Positions 26,838 through 36,538 of a DNA stretch of 64,000 nt are shown here, piece after piece. The position numbers were made by a program, and so were the translations under genes. Each line of letters begins with the position of its first letter. Positions within the stretch are counted from its first letter, which is position 1. Origin of the DNA: an uncultured Thermoanaerobaculia bacterium (GTDB taxonomy: Bacteria; Acidobacteriota; Thermoanaerobaculia; Multivoradales; Multivoraceae); the NCBI GenBank assembly GCA_951813015.1, contig CATOTG010000007.1:186001-250000 (forward strand), written 5' to 3'. The notes beneath the pieces were generated by a model that saw only the letters and a program-made list of their open reading frames with translations, made no database searches and was not told where the DNA came from.

Positions 26838-27740
26838 ATGCGCTGCCTCCTTCCAATTGTCCTGGCCCTTTCGAGCGGTTCCCTGGCTTCGGGAAACGAC
26901 GAGATTCCACGGCGTGTCCTGGTCGACGACTCCGAGTACGTCGGGCGACACGAGGGGCTGTTCGAGGACGTCTACTACCTGTGGCTGCACGTCGAGGAGC
27001 TTGAGCGCGAGCGGGCGGAGTGGCGGCTCGGGTTCGACGACGCGCAGGACGCTACCTTGTTGGCAATGGAGACATTCGCGGAGTTCGCTCAGGACGAAGA
27101 CGACGAGTCGTTTCCGGCCGCACTGATTCAGCCCGGGGCGGCGCCGGCACACGGCCTGCGGGACGGTCAGCGGATACCGCCCGAGGAGTTCGCGAACGTC
27201 TGCAAGACGGCCAGCTTCAATCCGTCCGAGGACGCCGTGCTGGACCAGCCTCCAGTGCGCTTTGCCCGGCACGTCGAGCAGGCGCGGGGCGCGGTCCTCG
27301 GACGCGTGACGCGAATCGAGCATGGCTTTTCGGGGCCGGTCCCTTCCCTGCTACTGGAACTGGATGTAGAGGACACTCTGATCCCGTCCGACTACTCGCC
27401 GCACGCCTACCTCGTCGTGGCGACCAGCGGCTACGTTCATCAGGAGACGGTCTTCTGCAGTTGGCCCGGAATGAAAGGCTGGCTGCCGACGGTGGGCGAG
27501 CGTCTCATCGCGATGCCGGTGACCGGCCCCTGGGAGAAGGACGGTGAGATCATTCCGATCTTCGACCCGGTCGAGATCTTCCTGGTCGGCGAACCGGACA
27601 GCGCGGGCGTTTCGGCGGTAACTCCTCTCCTCGAACGGACGTCCGTCCCCAGGACGTTGCTCGACTTTCGTCGCCGGCTGTGGGACATTCACGACGGGAT
27701 CGGTCACGAAGCTGCCGACACTCGGGTTCCCCGACAGTAG
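26838..27740 (+). CDS. Hypothetical secreted protein
   Basis: The 300-residue product begins MRCLLPIVLALSSGSLASGN, a likely signal peptide. The rest is acidic with no recognised domain; a segment RGAVLGRVTRIEHGFSG followed by short strands suggests a beta-barrel-like region. It is divergent from the metallo-hydrolase gene. Unassigned. Confidence 0.6.
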   Translation: MRCLLPIVLALSSGSLASGNDEIPRRVLVDDSEYVGRHEGLFEDVYYLWLHVEELERERAEWRLGFDDAQDATLLAMETFAEFAQDEDDESFPAALIQPGAAPAHGLRDGQRIPPEEFANVCKTASFNPSEDAVLDQPPVRFARHVEQARGAVLGRVTRIEHGFSGPVPSLLLELDVEDTLIPSDYSPHAYLVVATSGYVHQETVFCSWPGMKGWLPTVGERLIAMPVTGPWEKDGEIIPIFDPVEIFLVGEPDSAGVSAVTPLLERTSVPRTLLDFRRRLWDIHDGIGHEAADTRVPRQ

Positions 27741-27853
27741 CGCCTCGGTCGCCGAAGCTGCTGCTAGCCTCCGCCCGTCCTGTCGCAGGAACAACAGATG
27801 GAGCGCCCGGCCGGGTCCCGGGTTCTCACCGCCGACCTCACGCAGCCACGCCC

Positions 27854-30115
27854 GTGCCGAAACCGAAGCCGAACGTCGCGGCCATTGCCGGCGGGTTCGC
27901 TCTGCTGGCAGTGCTGCCGGTCGCGGGCCTGCAGGACTCCGCGCCGACCGCCGAGCGTCCCCGCATGGCCGCCACCCGGGTCGACCAGGGGCCGAACGTC
28001 GACGGCGACCTGAGCGACGCGGCCTGGCAGGCGTCCGAGGTCGGCACGAACTTCATGCAGCATGAGCCGCTCGACGGCGTGGCGGCAACCGAGCAGACGG
28101 AGGTCCGGGTCGTCTTCACGGACAGCGCGATCTACTTCGGCATCACGGCATTCGACGCGAATCCGGACGCGATCATCGCCAGGGAGATGGAGCGCGACAG
28201 CCGCGTCTACCAGGACGACTCGATCATTCTGCTGCTCGACACCTTCCACGACCGGCGCAACGCCTACGCCTTCGAAACGAATCTCAACGGCGCCAGGACC
28301 GACACCCTGGTCACGGACGAGGGACGCGACCTGAACCTGGAGTGGGACGGCATCTGGTCCGTCGCCTCCCGGAAGACGGTCCGGGGCTGGGCGACCGAGA
28401 TCGCGATTCCGATCTCGACGCTGCGCTTCGACCCGGCGGCGCCCGCCTGGGGCTTCAACGTTCAGCGGTACATCGCCCACAAGCGCGAGATGACGCACTG
28501 GTCCGGTCTGCCACGCGAGGTCAGTGTGCTCGGGCAGGTGGGATCCCAGATCCAGCCTGTCCACCGCATCTCGATGGCCGGAGAACTGACCGGCCTGACC
28601 GGACTCGCCCAGTCCGCCCAACTCCAGATCAAGCCCTTCGTGATCGGCGATGTCAGCGAGGACCCGCGGCTCGAAGCGGACCCGATCACCGACGGCGACG
28701 GCGGCCTCGATCTCAAGTGGGGCGTGACCCGTTCCCTGGCGCTCGACCTGACCTGGAACACGGACTTCGCCGAGGTCGAAGTCGACGAACAGCAAACGAA
28801 CCTGACCCGCTTTTCGCTCTACTTCCCCGAGAAGCGCGATTTCTTCCTGGAGAACGCCGGCATCTTCGACTTCGGGCCGCCTCACCGGGAGTTCTACCGC
28901 CCGCCCGTGCTCAAGGCCTTCTTCTCGCGCCGTGTCGGCCTGGACGACGGCCGGCAGGTGCCGATCGACTGGGGCGCCCGGCTCACCGGCCGACTGGGCG
29001 GCTGGAACATCGGGGTGCTGCGGGTCGCGACCGCCGGCATCGACCGGGATGACGGCAACCTGCCAGCCAACGCGTTCACGGTCGCCCGCCTCAAGCGCAA
29101 TCTGGGCCGGCGCTCGACGATCGGGGCCATCGTCACCGAAGCGGCGCCCGACAACGAGGACGCGAATCGAGTCGTGGGCCTGGACTTCAACTACAAGCCC
29201 ACGACGAAGTTCGGCGTCGGTGGCTTCTGGACGGGCAGCGGCCTGAGCGAAGATCCGGAGGACGCCGGAGTGGGTGCTTCAGCCGACACCGGAGAAGCGG
29301 CCTACGGCGTCAACGTCGACTACCAGGGGCGGGCGCTGACGATGTCGATGGACGCCGAGGAGATCGAGGAGAACTACCAACCCGCGGCCGGCTTCCTGCT
29401 GCGCAAGAACGTGCGCCACCTGAATCCCCGCTTCCAGTGGCTGCCGCGAATCGAGCGCGGCCTGGTCCGCTCCTGGTTCACCGAGGTCCGCTACGACTAT
29501 TACGAGACCCTGGACGAGGGCGAGCTGGAGTCGGGCCGGTTTGAAATCTCGCCCATCGGCATGAGGATGACGACCGAGGACCGCTGGCGACTCGCGTATG
29601 TCGGCGAGGAGGAGAACCTGGTCGAGCCGTTCGAGATCGCTTCGGGCATCGTCATCCCGGCCGGTCGCTACGAGTTCGACGGCCTCGAACTCGCCATGTT
29701 CAGCAACCAGAGCCGCCTCCTCGGCGTCCGCGGCCTGTTCGGTTGGGGAGACTTCTACGACGGCGCCCGGACCTCCGTCCGCCTGACCTTCGGCGTCCGC
29801 GCCTCGAAGCACGTGCAGACCGAGAGCCTCTGGGTCTACAACGACGTCGAACTGCCCCAGGGCGCGTTCGACATCGGGCTGTTCAGCCAGCGGGTGGACT
29901 TCACCTTCACTCCCAACCTTCGGCTCAACACGATCGTCCAGTACAACGACGACACCGAGGATCTGGGCCTGAACGTCCGGCTGCACTGGATCTACAGGCC
30001 GGGGTCCGATCTGTTCGTCGTCTACAACGAGAACTGGATGGAGGGGGACCTCCGTCAGCGGCTAAGCACCCACCGCCAGATCGCGGTGAAGTTCACCTAC
30101 CTGATCCAGCCATAG
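27854..30115 (+). CDS. CBM9/DUF5916 outer-membrane-type protein (paralogue 1)
   Basis: After a signal-like N-terminus (GTG 27854) comes a family-9 carbohydrate-binding-like domain (VDGDLSDAAWQAS, VRVVFTDSAIYFGITAFD, MERDSRVYQDDSIILLLDTFHD, GWATEIAIPISTLRF), then the DUF5916 region with DGGLDLKWGVTRSLALDLTWN, EVDEQQTNLTRFSLYFPEKR and DFFLENAGIFDFG, and a long beta-rich C-terminus ending FTYLIQP that should form an outer-membrane barrel. A paralogue on the minus strand (45627-47882) shares all motifs. The ligand and role are unknown. Confidence 0.85.
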   Translation: MPKPKPNVAAIAGGFALLAVLPVAGLQDSAPTAERPRMAATRVDQGPNVDGDLSDAAWQASEVGTNFMQHEPLDGVAATEQTEVRVVFTDSAIYFGITAFDANPDAIIAREMERDSRVYQDDSIILLLDTFHDRRNAYAFETNLNGARTDTLVTDEGRDLNLEWDGIWSVASRKTVRGWATEIAIPISTLRFDPAAPAWGFNVQRYIAHKREMTHWSGLPREVSVLGQVGSQIQPVHRISMAGELTGLTGLAQSAQLQIKPFVIGDVSEDPRLEADPITDGDGGLDLKWGVTRSLALDLTWNTDFAEVEVDEQQTNLTRFSLYFPEKRDFFLENAGIFDFGPPHREFYRPPVLKAFFSRRVGLDDGRQVPIDWGARLTGRLGGWNIGVLRVATAGIDRDDGNLPANAFTVARLKRNLGRRSTIGAIVTEAAPDNEDANRVVGLDFNYKPTTKFGVGGFWTGSGLSEDPEDAGVGASADTGEAAYGVNVDYQGRALTMSMDAEEIEENYQPAAGFLLRKNVRHLNPRFQWLPRIERGLVRSWFTEVRYDYYETLDEGELESGRFEISPIGMRMTTEDRWRLAYVGEEENLVEPFEIASGIVIPAGRYEFDGLELAMFSNQSRLLGVRGLFGWGDFYDGARTSVRLTFGVRASKHVQTESLWVYNDVELPQGAFDIGLFSQRVDFTFTPNLRLNTIVQYNDDTEDLGLNVRLHWIYRPGSDLFVVYNENWMEGDLRQRLSTHRQIAVKFTYLIQP

Positions 30116-30505
30116 CGGACCCCGGCCGGCGCTCCCGGAACCGCGACCCGGGGCGAGCGCCAGGAAATCGCTCCAGCGGGGAAGGGGCAAGTGTTTTCCA
30201 ATAGAGAGATGAGCGCGTAGCGGCGACGGCAGAGCGGCTTCGATCCCAACCGGCTCACGCTTGTGTGTTCCACTTCAGGCCGAGGGAGGTTGATGTCAGG
30301 CTTGGCCTGTCTGCGTTATTGGGCTACACTGGCGCAGCTTGCACGGTGCCGCGAGGCAGGTGACCGCGAATCGGCTATTGCCGCCAAACGCTCACAGCGG
30401 CCGCGACTCAGCTTCCGGAGACGTACGTCGCAGCGTCCTCCGGGAAGCAACAGAACTGCCAGCCGGCGGCGCCGGCGGATTCAACGGGTCGAACACCCCA
30501 CCGGA
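30116..30505. other. Region upstream of the SNF2 gene, no confident gene
   Basis: This stretch is open in the SNF2 frame back to 30263 (ATG at 30296), but its translation is arginine/serine-rich with little conserved character. A 16-bp direct repeat (GAACACCCCACCGGAA) occurs at 30490 and 30523, straddling the chosen start. I see no RNA gene or clear promoter here. Confidence 0.5.
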
Positions 30506-33500
30506 ATGCCAGAAGCGCAGAGCGAACACCCCACCGGAACCTCACGCACGTCCAAACCCTCGCGACCGGCCCGCCGCAGGCGGCGCAGCCGGTCGCGTGG
30601 CCGGTCGCGCGGCGGGCGCACCGTCCCGCTCCATCAACGCAGCGCGTCCCACTTTCGGCCAGAGGATCGGGAAGAAGGAAAATCCGTTTTCTCCAAGGGA
30701 AACATCACGCTGGAGATCGCGGGCGAAGGCGCCCGGATCCTCTTCGCTCCGCCGGCCGCCGGCGACGCCGCCCCCAGCTCTGATCCGAATCTGAATGGCA
30801 TCGCCAATGTTGAGCTCGACTGGTCCAGGGTCCCGGACGAACGCATCCTCCATGCCGTCTGCGGATGCGACCAGTTCGCCACCGGCGCGGCCTGCGGTCA
30901 TGTCTGGGCGTCGTTGCTGCAACTCGCCGCGAACGAGCCGAAGAGTCAACCGGCGGGATCCGGCCGTGTTTCGCTGCGCAAGACCCGCCCACCCCAAGTG
31001 TCGATTCCGGGATCGGCGTTGAAGACCGCAGAGCCCACGAGCGACGACCGGCAAGAAACCCCGCGCCCGGTTCGCCGCTCCCGCCGGAGCCGCAACCGGC
31101 GGCGTCGGCGAGCCCCCGCGGCAACGAGCTGGCGTTCGATCGTCGAGACCGTGCGCGAGGACATCGAACAGCAGGCTCAGAAGAAGAAGCCGGCTACTCC
31201 CAGGAACGCGCCGCCTCAGCTCCAGTTCCTTCTCAACGCCGCCACCAGCCGCAACGCTGGCGGCCTGATGATCGACATCTTCGGACGCAAGCAGAACCCG
31301 CAGGGTGAGTTCGGCAAGCTGAAGCGACTGAGCATCGACCACGGAAGGCTGGAAGAAGTGCTCGGACTGACAGCGACCGACACGACTCAGGCGGCGTGGA
31401 ACGGAGGTCCCCCCGGCGCCGGACCAGCCATGGTCACCGCCCTGCCGCCGGAAGTGCCGGCTCGCGCCAGCCGCAAGCGCAAGGGCGGTCGCGGCGCCCG
31501 CAAGCCGGGCCGTCCCCTGGTGCAACGGGTCTACCTGCCCATGAACTGGATCGGCGCCCTGCTCCCGCGGCTGAGTGCGGAAGGCCACCTGTACTGGTGG
31601 GACGGTCGTTCGCTCGGCGACCCGCGGGCGGTCACGATCGACGACGGCGAGCCCTGGCGCCTTGCCCTGCAACTGGAACTCGCGGCGGCCAGCCGGGTCC
31701 GGCTGCGCGGTCTGCTCAAACGCGGCGACGAAACCGTCCCCTTGAGCCGGGCCGCGCTCGTTCTTCCCTTCCCCAACGACGGCGGAGCGGCCCCCGATGC
31801 CCCGTCCGGCGAGCAGGAAGACATGCTGCTCCTGGTCGACGACACGATCGGCCGGCTGCAACTCGATCCGCAGCGAGATCGGCCCTGGTATGCGTTGCTG
31901 GGCAACAGCGGAGATCTCGTGATCCCGGATGAGGACCTCGAGGCCGCGGTGACCAGCCTGCTCGAGTTACCCAAGCTGCCGCCCCTCGAACTCCCGCAAG
32001 AGGTCTACCTGTCGGAAGAGGCGCCCGTGCCCCTGCCGCGGCTGGCGCTTCAGCCGGAGGACGCCCCGGAGTGGATGAACCCCCAACTCAAGGCACGACT
32101 TTCCTTCGGCTACGGCGGACTGTGCGTCGACGCGGGCGATCCGCGTTCAGCGGTTGTCGACTGGGAGGAGCATCGCTTCGTCCGCCGGGATCTGGACATG
32201 GAGCAGGAAGCCCTCGTCAGGCTGCTCGAACTCGGTCTCAAGCCGGTCGCTTCGAAGAGCGGCCACGGCCTGGAACTCGAGCCGCGCGATCTGCCGGCGG
32301 TCGCCGAGCCGCTGCTGCTCGAAGGTTGGGAGGTCGAGGCCCACGGCGCCTCGATTCGTTCGCCCAGTCCACCGGCGCTGCGCATCGAGAGCGGCGTCGA
32401 CTGGTTCGAACTCAGCGGGCAGATCGAGTTCGAGGGCGATCCGATCGATTTTTCGGAGATCCTCGCCGCGATCTCGGACGGGCGCCGTTCCGTCGAACTG
32501 GAGGACGGCTCGAAGGGACTGCTCCCGGCGGCCTGGGTCGAGAACTACGGTTCTCTGAGTCAGCTCGCCCAGGACTCGAACGACGAAGGTCTGCGCTTCC
32601 TGCCCTCACAGGCACTCCTGGTCGACGCGCTGCTGGCGGTCACACCGCCGACCAACGTAAGCAAGACGTTCGCGGAACTGCGCGAGAAACTGGCCACGTT
32701 CTCCTCGATCAGGCCCAGGAAGGAACCCCGCAGCTTCGTCGGCACGCTCAGGAACTACCAGCGCCTGGGCCTTGGTTGGCTCTGCTTCCTGCGCGACTTC
32801 GGTCTCGGCGGGGTCCTCGCCGACGACATGGGGCTGGGCAAGACGATTCAGGCGCTGGCGCTGCTGCGCACGTACCGCACGGCGTCGAAGACGACGAAGC
32901 TGCCGTACCTCGTCGTCGCACCGCGCAGCCTCGTCTACAACTGGATTGACGAGGCCGCGCGCTTCACGCCCGATCTGAAGGTGCTCGAGTACGCGGGGCG
33001 GGACCGCGAGGACCTGCGCGACGAGCTCGACAGCGCCGACCTCGTCGTGACGACCTACGGCACCGTCCGCCGCGACATCGGCTACCTCGCCACGGTCGAG
33101 TTCGACACGGTGATCCTCGACGAGGCACAGGCAATCAAGAACGCCGGCTCGCAAACCGCCAAGGCCTGCCGCCTGCTCTCGGGCCAGAACCGCCTCGCAC
33201 TCACCGGCACGCCAATCGAGAATCACCTCGGCGAACTGGGCTCGATCTTCGAGTTCCTCAACCCCGGACTTCTCGGTCGATTGCCCGCACTTGACGTCTT
33301 GGCCGGAGGGCGGGCGCCGAGCCAGCAGGAACTCGCCCTCGTCGCCAAGGGTCTGCGGCCGTTCATCCTCCGCCGAACCAAGGAGCAGGTGCTGCCCGAC
33401 CTGCCCGAGAAGACCGAACAGATCCTCCAGTGCACCCTGAACCCGAAGCAGCAGGAGCTCTACGACAAGCTCCGGGCGAGCTACCGCGACAGCCTGCTGA

Positions 33501-34126
33501 AACAGGTCGAAGACAAGGGAGTCGCCGGGTCGACCATGCAGGTGCTCGAAGCCCTGCTGCGGCTCCGCCAGGTGGCCTGCCATCCCGGCCTGGTCGACGA
33601 GACGTGGGAGGACGCCGGGAGCGCCAAGCTCGAGTCCTTGATCGAGCAGGTCTCCGAAGTCCTCGACGAGGGTCACAAGTGCCTCGTCTTCTCCCAATTC
33701 ACGTCGCTGCTGGCCTACGTCCGGCGTCACCTCGAAGAGCAGCGCGTGCCCTACGCCTACCTCGACGGCCAGACACGGAACCGGGGCGAAGTCGTCGAAC
33801 ACTTCCAGACCGACCCGGACACGAACATCTTCCTGATCAGCCTCAAGGCCGGCGGCGTCGGCCTGAACCTGACCGCGGCCGGCTACGTCTTCCTGCTCGA
33901 TCCGTGGTGGAACCCTGCCGTTGAAGCGCAGGCCATCGACCGCACCCACCGCATCGGCCAGACCCAGCCGGTGTTCGCCTACCGACTGATCGCGCGCGAC
34001 ACCGTGGAAGAGAAGATGCTCGAGCTGCAGCGCTCGAAGCGGAAGATCGCCGACGCGATCCTCGAAGGCGGCGGATCGTCCCTGCGGGATTTGACCGCAG
34101 ACGATCTGCGCATGCTGCTGAGCTGA
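30506..34126 (+). CDS. SWIM zinc-finger SNF2-family DNA-dependent ATPase
   Basis: The protein, about 1206 residues from ATG 30506, starts with a basic low-complexity segment, then a SWIM zinc finger (CGCDQF...CGH, about residue 118), a long central region, and a C-terminal SNF2/Rad54-like ATPase. Visible are DDMGLGKTIQALALL (Walker A, about 774), the DEAQ box in VILDEAQAIKNAGSQ (about 870), LTGTPIENHLGELGSIFEFL, LVFSQFTSLL, FLISLKAGGVGLNLTAA and DPWWNPAVEAQAIDRTHRIG. Such proteins remodel DNA-protein complexes; the bacterial role is poorly defined. The start is uncertain: the frame is open to 30263. A hairpin terminator follows at 34159. Confidence 0.88.
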   Translation: MPEAQSEHPTGTSRTSKPSRPARRRRRSRSRGRSRGGRTVPLHQRSASHFRPEDREEGKSVFSKGNITLEIAGEGARILFAPPAAGDAAPSSDPNLNGIANVELDWSRVPDERILHAVCGCDQFATGAACGHVWASLLQLAANEPKSQPAGSGRVSLRKTRPPQVSIPGSALKTAEPTSDDRQETPRPVRRSRRSRNRRRRRAPAATSWRSIVETVREDIEQQAQKKKPATPRNAPPQLQFLLNAATSRNAGGLMIDIFGRKQNPQGEFGKLKRLSIDHGRLEEVLGLTATDTTQAAWNGGPPGAGPAMVTALPPEVPARASRKRKGGRGARKPGRPLVQRVYLPMNWIGALLPRLSAEGHLYWWDGRSLGDPRAVTIDDGEPWRLALQLELAAASRVRLRGLLKRGDETVPLSRAALVLPFPNDGGAAPDAPSGEQEDMLLLVDDTIGRLQLDPQRDRPWYALLGNSGDLVIPDEDLEAAVTSLLELPKLPPLELPQEVYLSEEAPVPLPRLALQPEDAPEWMNPQLKARLSFGYGGLCVDAGDPRSAVVDWEEHRFVRRDLDMEQEALVRLLELGLKPVASKSGHGLELEPRDLPAVAEPLLLEGWEVEAHGASIRSPSPPALRIESGVDWFELSGQIEFEGDPIDFSEILAAISDGRRSVELEDGSKGLLPAAWVENYGSLSQLAQDSNDEGLRFLPSQALLVDALLAVTPPTNVSKTFAELREKLATFSSIRPRKEPRSFVGTLRNYQRLGLGWLCFLRDFGLGGVLADDMGLGKTIQALALLRTYRTASKTTKLPYLVVAPRSLVYNWIDEAARFTPDLKVLEYAGRDREDLRDELDSADLVVTTYGTVRRDIGYLATVEFDTVILDEAQAIKNAGSQTAKACRLLSGQNRLALTGTPIENHLGELGSIFEFLNPGLLGRLPALDVLAGGRAPSQQELALVAKGLRPFILRRTKEQVLPDLPEKTEQILQCTLNPKQQELYDKLRASYRDSLLKQVEDKGVAGSTMQVLEALLRLRQVACHPGLVDETWEDAGSAKLESLIEQVSEVLDEGHKCLVFSQFTSLLAYVRRHLEEQRVPYAYLDGQTRNRGEVVEHFQTDPDTNIFLISLKAGGVGLNLTAAGYVFLLDPWWNPAVEAQAIDRTHRIGQTQPVFAYRLIARDTVEEKMLELQRSKRKIADAILEGGGSSLRDLTADDLRMLLS

Positions 34127-34158
34127 CGCTCCGCACATCGGCCTCCAGGCAATGGCCT

Positions 34159-34195
34159 TCGGAACCCGAGTAGGGGTTCCGAGGGCTTTCTTGCG
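34159..34195 (+). terminator. Intrinsic terminator after the SNF2 gene
   Basis: The stem TCGGAACCC (34159-34167) pairs with GGGTTCCGA (34174-34182) around a six-base loop and is followed by GGGCTTTCTTGCGTCTT. It lies 33 bp beyond the helicase stop and isolates the peptide locus that follows. Confidence 0.75.
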
Positions 34196-34308
34196 TCTTA
34201 GTCAATGAACGCCGCAACGAAACCCGCGGCGCACGACTTCGACGCACTACACGGACTTCCAAGTCCACTGGCGAGGCCACCACCGGCCGGCGCCGCCCCT
34301 GGAGAACG

Positions 34309-34554
34309 ATGACGCCCGAGAACCCCCCTTCCCGACCCCGCCCTCCGCTCCCGGAACCCTTTCGGAACGAAACGCGCTCCGGCGCCGGCAACGCTCTGGA
34401 GATTCGACTCGCGGAGTCTCCCCCGCGGGCCCTCGAGGCACGGCTGGAGCACGCGCTCGGGATCCTCGACGCGCGTTGTGTTCCGCCTGTCTCGGTGCTG
34501 CGCCCCGCCCACCACCGCCAGACCAGCCGCGGCCACCGGGAGAGTCGGCTGTGA
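34309..34554 (+). CDS. Small ORF coupled to the thioredoxin-like gene
   Basis: The 81-residue ORF starts at ATG 34309 and its TGA (34552-34554) overlaps the GTG start of the thioredoxin-like gene (GTGA), which argues that it is translated. The N-terminus is proline-rich; the middle reads LEIRLAESPPRALEARLEHA followed by LGILDARCVPPVSVL, an amphipathic helix and strand of ACT-like appearance, though this is only an impression. It is the first gene of the putative peptide-maturation operon. No family recognised. Confidence 0.45.
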   Translation: MTPENPPSRPRPPLPEPFRNETRSGAGNALEIRLAESPPRALEARLEHALGILDARCVPPVSVLRPAHHRQTSRGHRESRL

Positions 34555-35054
34555 AGAGGCGCCGGCTTGCCATCGCGGTCGTCGCCCTCGCCGTCATCGG
34601 CCCGCTCGGCGGCCTCCTCTGGTTCGAGTCCCGGCTCGAAGCAAGACTGTCTCAACGACCCGAAGTCGGCATGGTGTTCCCCTCCCTGCCGGGCCTCGCC
34701 GACGGCGAGTTCCTGCCGGCCTCTCCCAACCGGCTTCGGGTCGTTACCTTCGCCAGGGCGGGCTGCGGCAACTGCGACCGCACGATCGCCACCTTCCGGC
34801 GCCTCGCGGCGGACAGCGAACTCGACTTCGATCTGATCGCCGTCGTTGCGGGTTCCACCGCCGAAGAACGCATCGAGGGCATTCGGCACACGATCGCCGA
34901 CCCCGATGCCTCCATCTCCCGGCGCTTCGGCGTGGTCCACGTCCCGCTCGTCTTTCTGGTCGACGGCAACTCCCGGATCCAGGCCGTCGCCACCGGCGAA
35001 CGAGCCGAGACCGCCTGGCGCTCCTTTCTGGGAATCGAAGGCGATGCCCGTTGA
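34551..35054 (+). CDS. Membrane-anchored thioredoxin-like protein
   Basis: The 167-residue product has one N-terminal membrane segment (AIAVVALAVIGPLGGLLW) and a redoxin/TlpA-like domain with the active-site-like motif CGNC (C72, C75) in FARAGCGNCDRTIA and the cis-proline strand VHVPLVFLVDG. It should face the periplasm and make, break or transfer disulfides. Its C-terminus overlaps the next start (ATG 35044) by 11 bases, linking it to the C39 peptidase. Since the nearby secreted peptides each contain cysteines, disulfide handling of those peptides is a reasonable inference. Confidence 0.72.
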   Translation: MKRRRLAIAVVALAVIGPLGGLLWFESRLEARLSQRPEVGMVFPSLPGLADGEFLPASPNRLRVVTFARAGCGNCDRTIATFRRLAADSELDFDLIAVVAGSTAEERIEGIRHTIADPDASISRRFGVVHVPLVFLVDGNSRIQAVATGERAETAWRSFLGIEGDAR

Positions 35055-35650
35055 TCCCACGAAAACTGCCCGGCGTCGCCGCCTGGCCGCTGCCGGGCTG
35101 CTGCTCGCCACCGGCCTGGTGACCGTCGCCGTCCGCGCCGTCGGCCCCACGCTCGACCGTCTTGCCTGGGCGGCCTCCGTCGCCCCCCTCGACTTCAGGA
35201 TTCGGCGAGGTTGTTCGACAACAGAAGCGCTCCGACTGCGGGCCCGCGGCGCTCAAGATGATCCTCGATCACCACGGCATCGCCGGGGCCACGCTCACCG
35301 AACTGGAGGCCGACACCGGCACCGGACCGGACGGCACCAGCATGCTCGCCCTGAAGAGAGCCGCCGAAGACCGGGGGCTCGTCAGCCAGGGCCTCCGGCT
35401 GCCGGTGAAACGGCTGGGCCACATTCCCATGCCCGCGATCGCCCATGTCCACGGCGATCACTTCGTCGTCATTCGCAGCGCGGGGGACGAACTCATCATC
35501 GACGACCCATCGCTGGGTCGCCTCCGCATGAGTTCCAGGACCTTCGAGCGCTCCTGGGACGGCGTCCTCCTCACCTTCACCGGCGGCCCAGCAACGATCT
35601 CGCGGACGGTACGGATGCCGTCCGTTTCCCAAGAAACCACCAACCCCTGA
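35044..35650 (+). pseudogene. Stand-alone membrane-anchored C39 peptidase, frameshifted at a C6 run
   Basis: Peptidase family C39 cleaves double-glycine leaders of bacteriocin-like precursors, normally as the N-terminal domain of an ABC exporter. Here it stands alone. The first part (ATG 35044) encodes a basic N-terminus and one membrane helix (LAAAGLLLATGLVTVAVRA). The catalytic domain follows in the next frame: QQKRSDCGPAALKMI (Cys codon 35237), HVHGDHFVVI (His codon 35459) and IDDPSLGRLRM (Asp about 35501). The frames join if one base is dropped at the CCCCCC run 35183-35188, giving SVAPSTSGFGEVVRQQ. A sequencing error, phase variation, programmed slippage or true mutation are all possible. 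TTG 35162 could start a helix-less catalytic form. Confidence 0.78.
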
Positions 35651-35784
35651 AAAGGAGAACAGCCATCAATCATCCATCCAAACCCGCCACCGCTTCGCGG
35701 GCCGGCATCAACGCCTCGAGACACTCACACACCATGAATCACACCTCCTCCTCCCCTCAGACCCCACCGAAAGGACACCCCTCC

Positions 35785-36093
35785 ATGAAGATGCGCATCG
35801 CCCTCTTGTCCGGACTGGTCACCCTCGTCGCCAGCGCCGCTGCCGCCATTCCCACGACAGACAAAGAGCCGGCAACGGAACCGGCGCGAGGCCTCTTCGT
35901 CTGGGACGAAGGCCTGACCGCGGAACTTGCCACATTTGCCGTCCAGCCGGAGTCGACGGAGCTTGCCGTCTACAGTCCCTGCGGCTGCACTCCACGCCCC
36001 GGCCTCCCGTTCCCGTTTCCCTTCCCGCTGCCGTGGCCTCCGACCGGCCCGATCTTCGACCCGTTCCCCATTCCCGGCCCCTGTCCCTTCTAG
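35785..36093 (+). CDS. Small secreted Pro/Phe-rich cysteine peptide
   Basis: The 102-residue product has a clear Sec-type signal (MKMRIALLSGLVTLVASAAA), an acidic middle, then CGC and a C-terminus of alternating Pro and hydrophobic residues (LPFPFPFPLPWPPTG) ending in PCPF. An AAAGGA site lies 12 bases before the ATG. It lacks an obvious double-glycine site. It is the first of three consecutive small secreted peptides downstream of the C39 gene. No family is recognised; a structural or export-substrate role is possible. Confidence 0.65.
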   Translation: MKMRIALLSGLVTLVASAAAAIPTTDKEPATEPARGLFVWDEGLTAELATFAVQPESTELAVYSPCGCTPRPGLPFPFPFPLPWPPTGPIFDPFPIPGPCPF

Positions 36094-36184
36094 CTTCCGT
36101 GCCCGTTCCAGGTACGTTCAGCTCACGCGCAACTACACAAAAACGCACTAGCCACTCAAACACCTTCAAAGAAAGGAACAAATC

Positions 36185-36454
36185 ATGAAACTGACTTCAC
36201 TCCTGGTCCTTCTCGGGCTAGTCCTTGGAACCCCGGCTCTGGCCGCGCACCCGGACTTGTCCTCCGTGCATCAGCTGGACGAGTCGAGCCTTGCAGAGTA
36301 CACGGGCGCCGGCTGGTTGGAAGCGGCCTGTGCCTTCGGCACCGGCGCCGGGATTCCTCTCGCAGTAGGTGGTCTGGTCGTTTCCAGCCTGGCGCTCGGC
36401 ATTCCGGCCCTCGTACTGGCGATCGGCGGTGGCGTTTGCATGGTCGCGCTGTAG
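36185..36454 (+). CDS. Bacteriocin-like precursor peptide A
   Basis: The 89-residue peptide has a Sec-like N-terminus (LTSLLVLLGLVLGTPALAA), then a double-glycine-type leader, HQLDESSLAEYTGA, with Leu at -12, Leu at -7, Gly at -2 and Ala at -1 if cut before GWLEAACAF. The remaining 47 residues are glycine-rich and hydrophobic (GAGIPLAVGGLVVSSLALGI) with two cysteines. An AAAGAAAGGAAC ribosome-binding site precedes the ATG. Core composition resembles membrane-active two-peptide or circular bacteriocins. Having both a Sec-type signal and a GG-type leader is unusual; it fits Sec export followed by cleavage by the periplasmic C39 enzyme (inference). Confidence 0.68.
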   Translation: MKLTSLLVLLGLVLGTPALAAHPDLSSVHQLDESSLAEYTGAGWLEAACAFGTGAGIPLAVGGLVVSSLALGIPALVLAIGGGVCMVAL

Positions 36455-36538
36455 CTCAAGCAGACACATTTCGCCAGACCGACTCGACCTATCAATCCAC
36501 AAGCAATCTCGCTCAACTCACAGAAAGGGAATCAGGCA

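Noticed and set aside
30263-30505. N-terminal extension of the SNF2 protein from 30263
   Set aside because: The translated residues are low-complexity and basic and ATG 30506 is equally available; the extension remains possible but is not supported.
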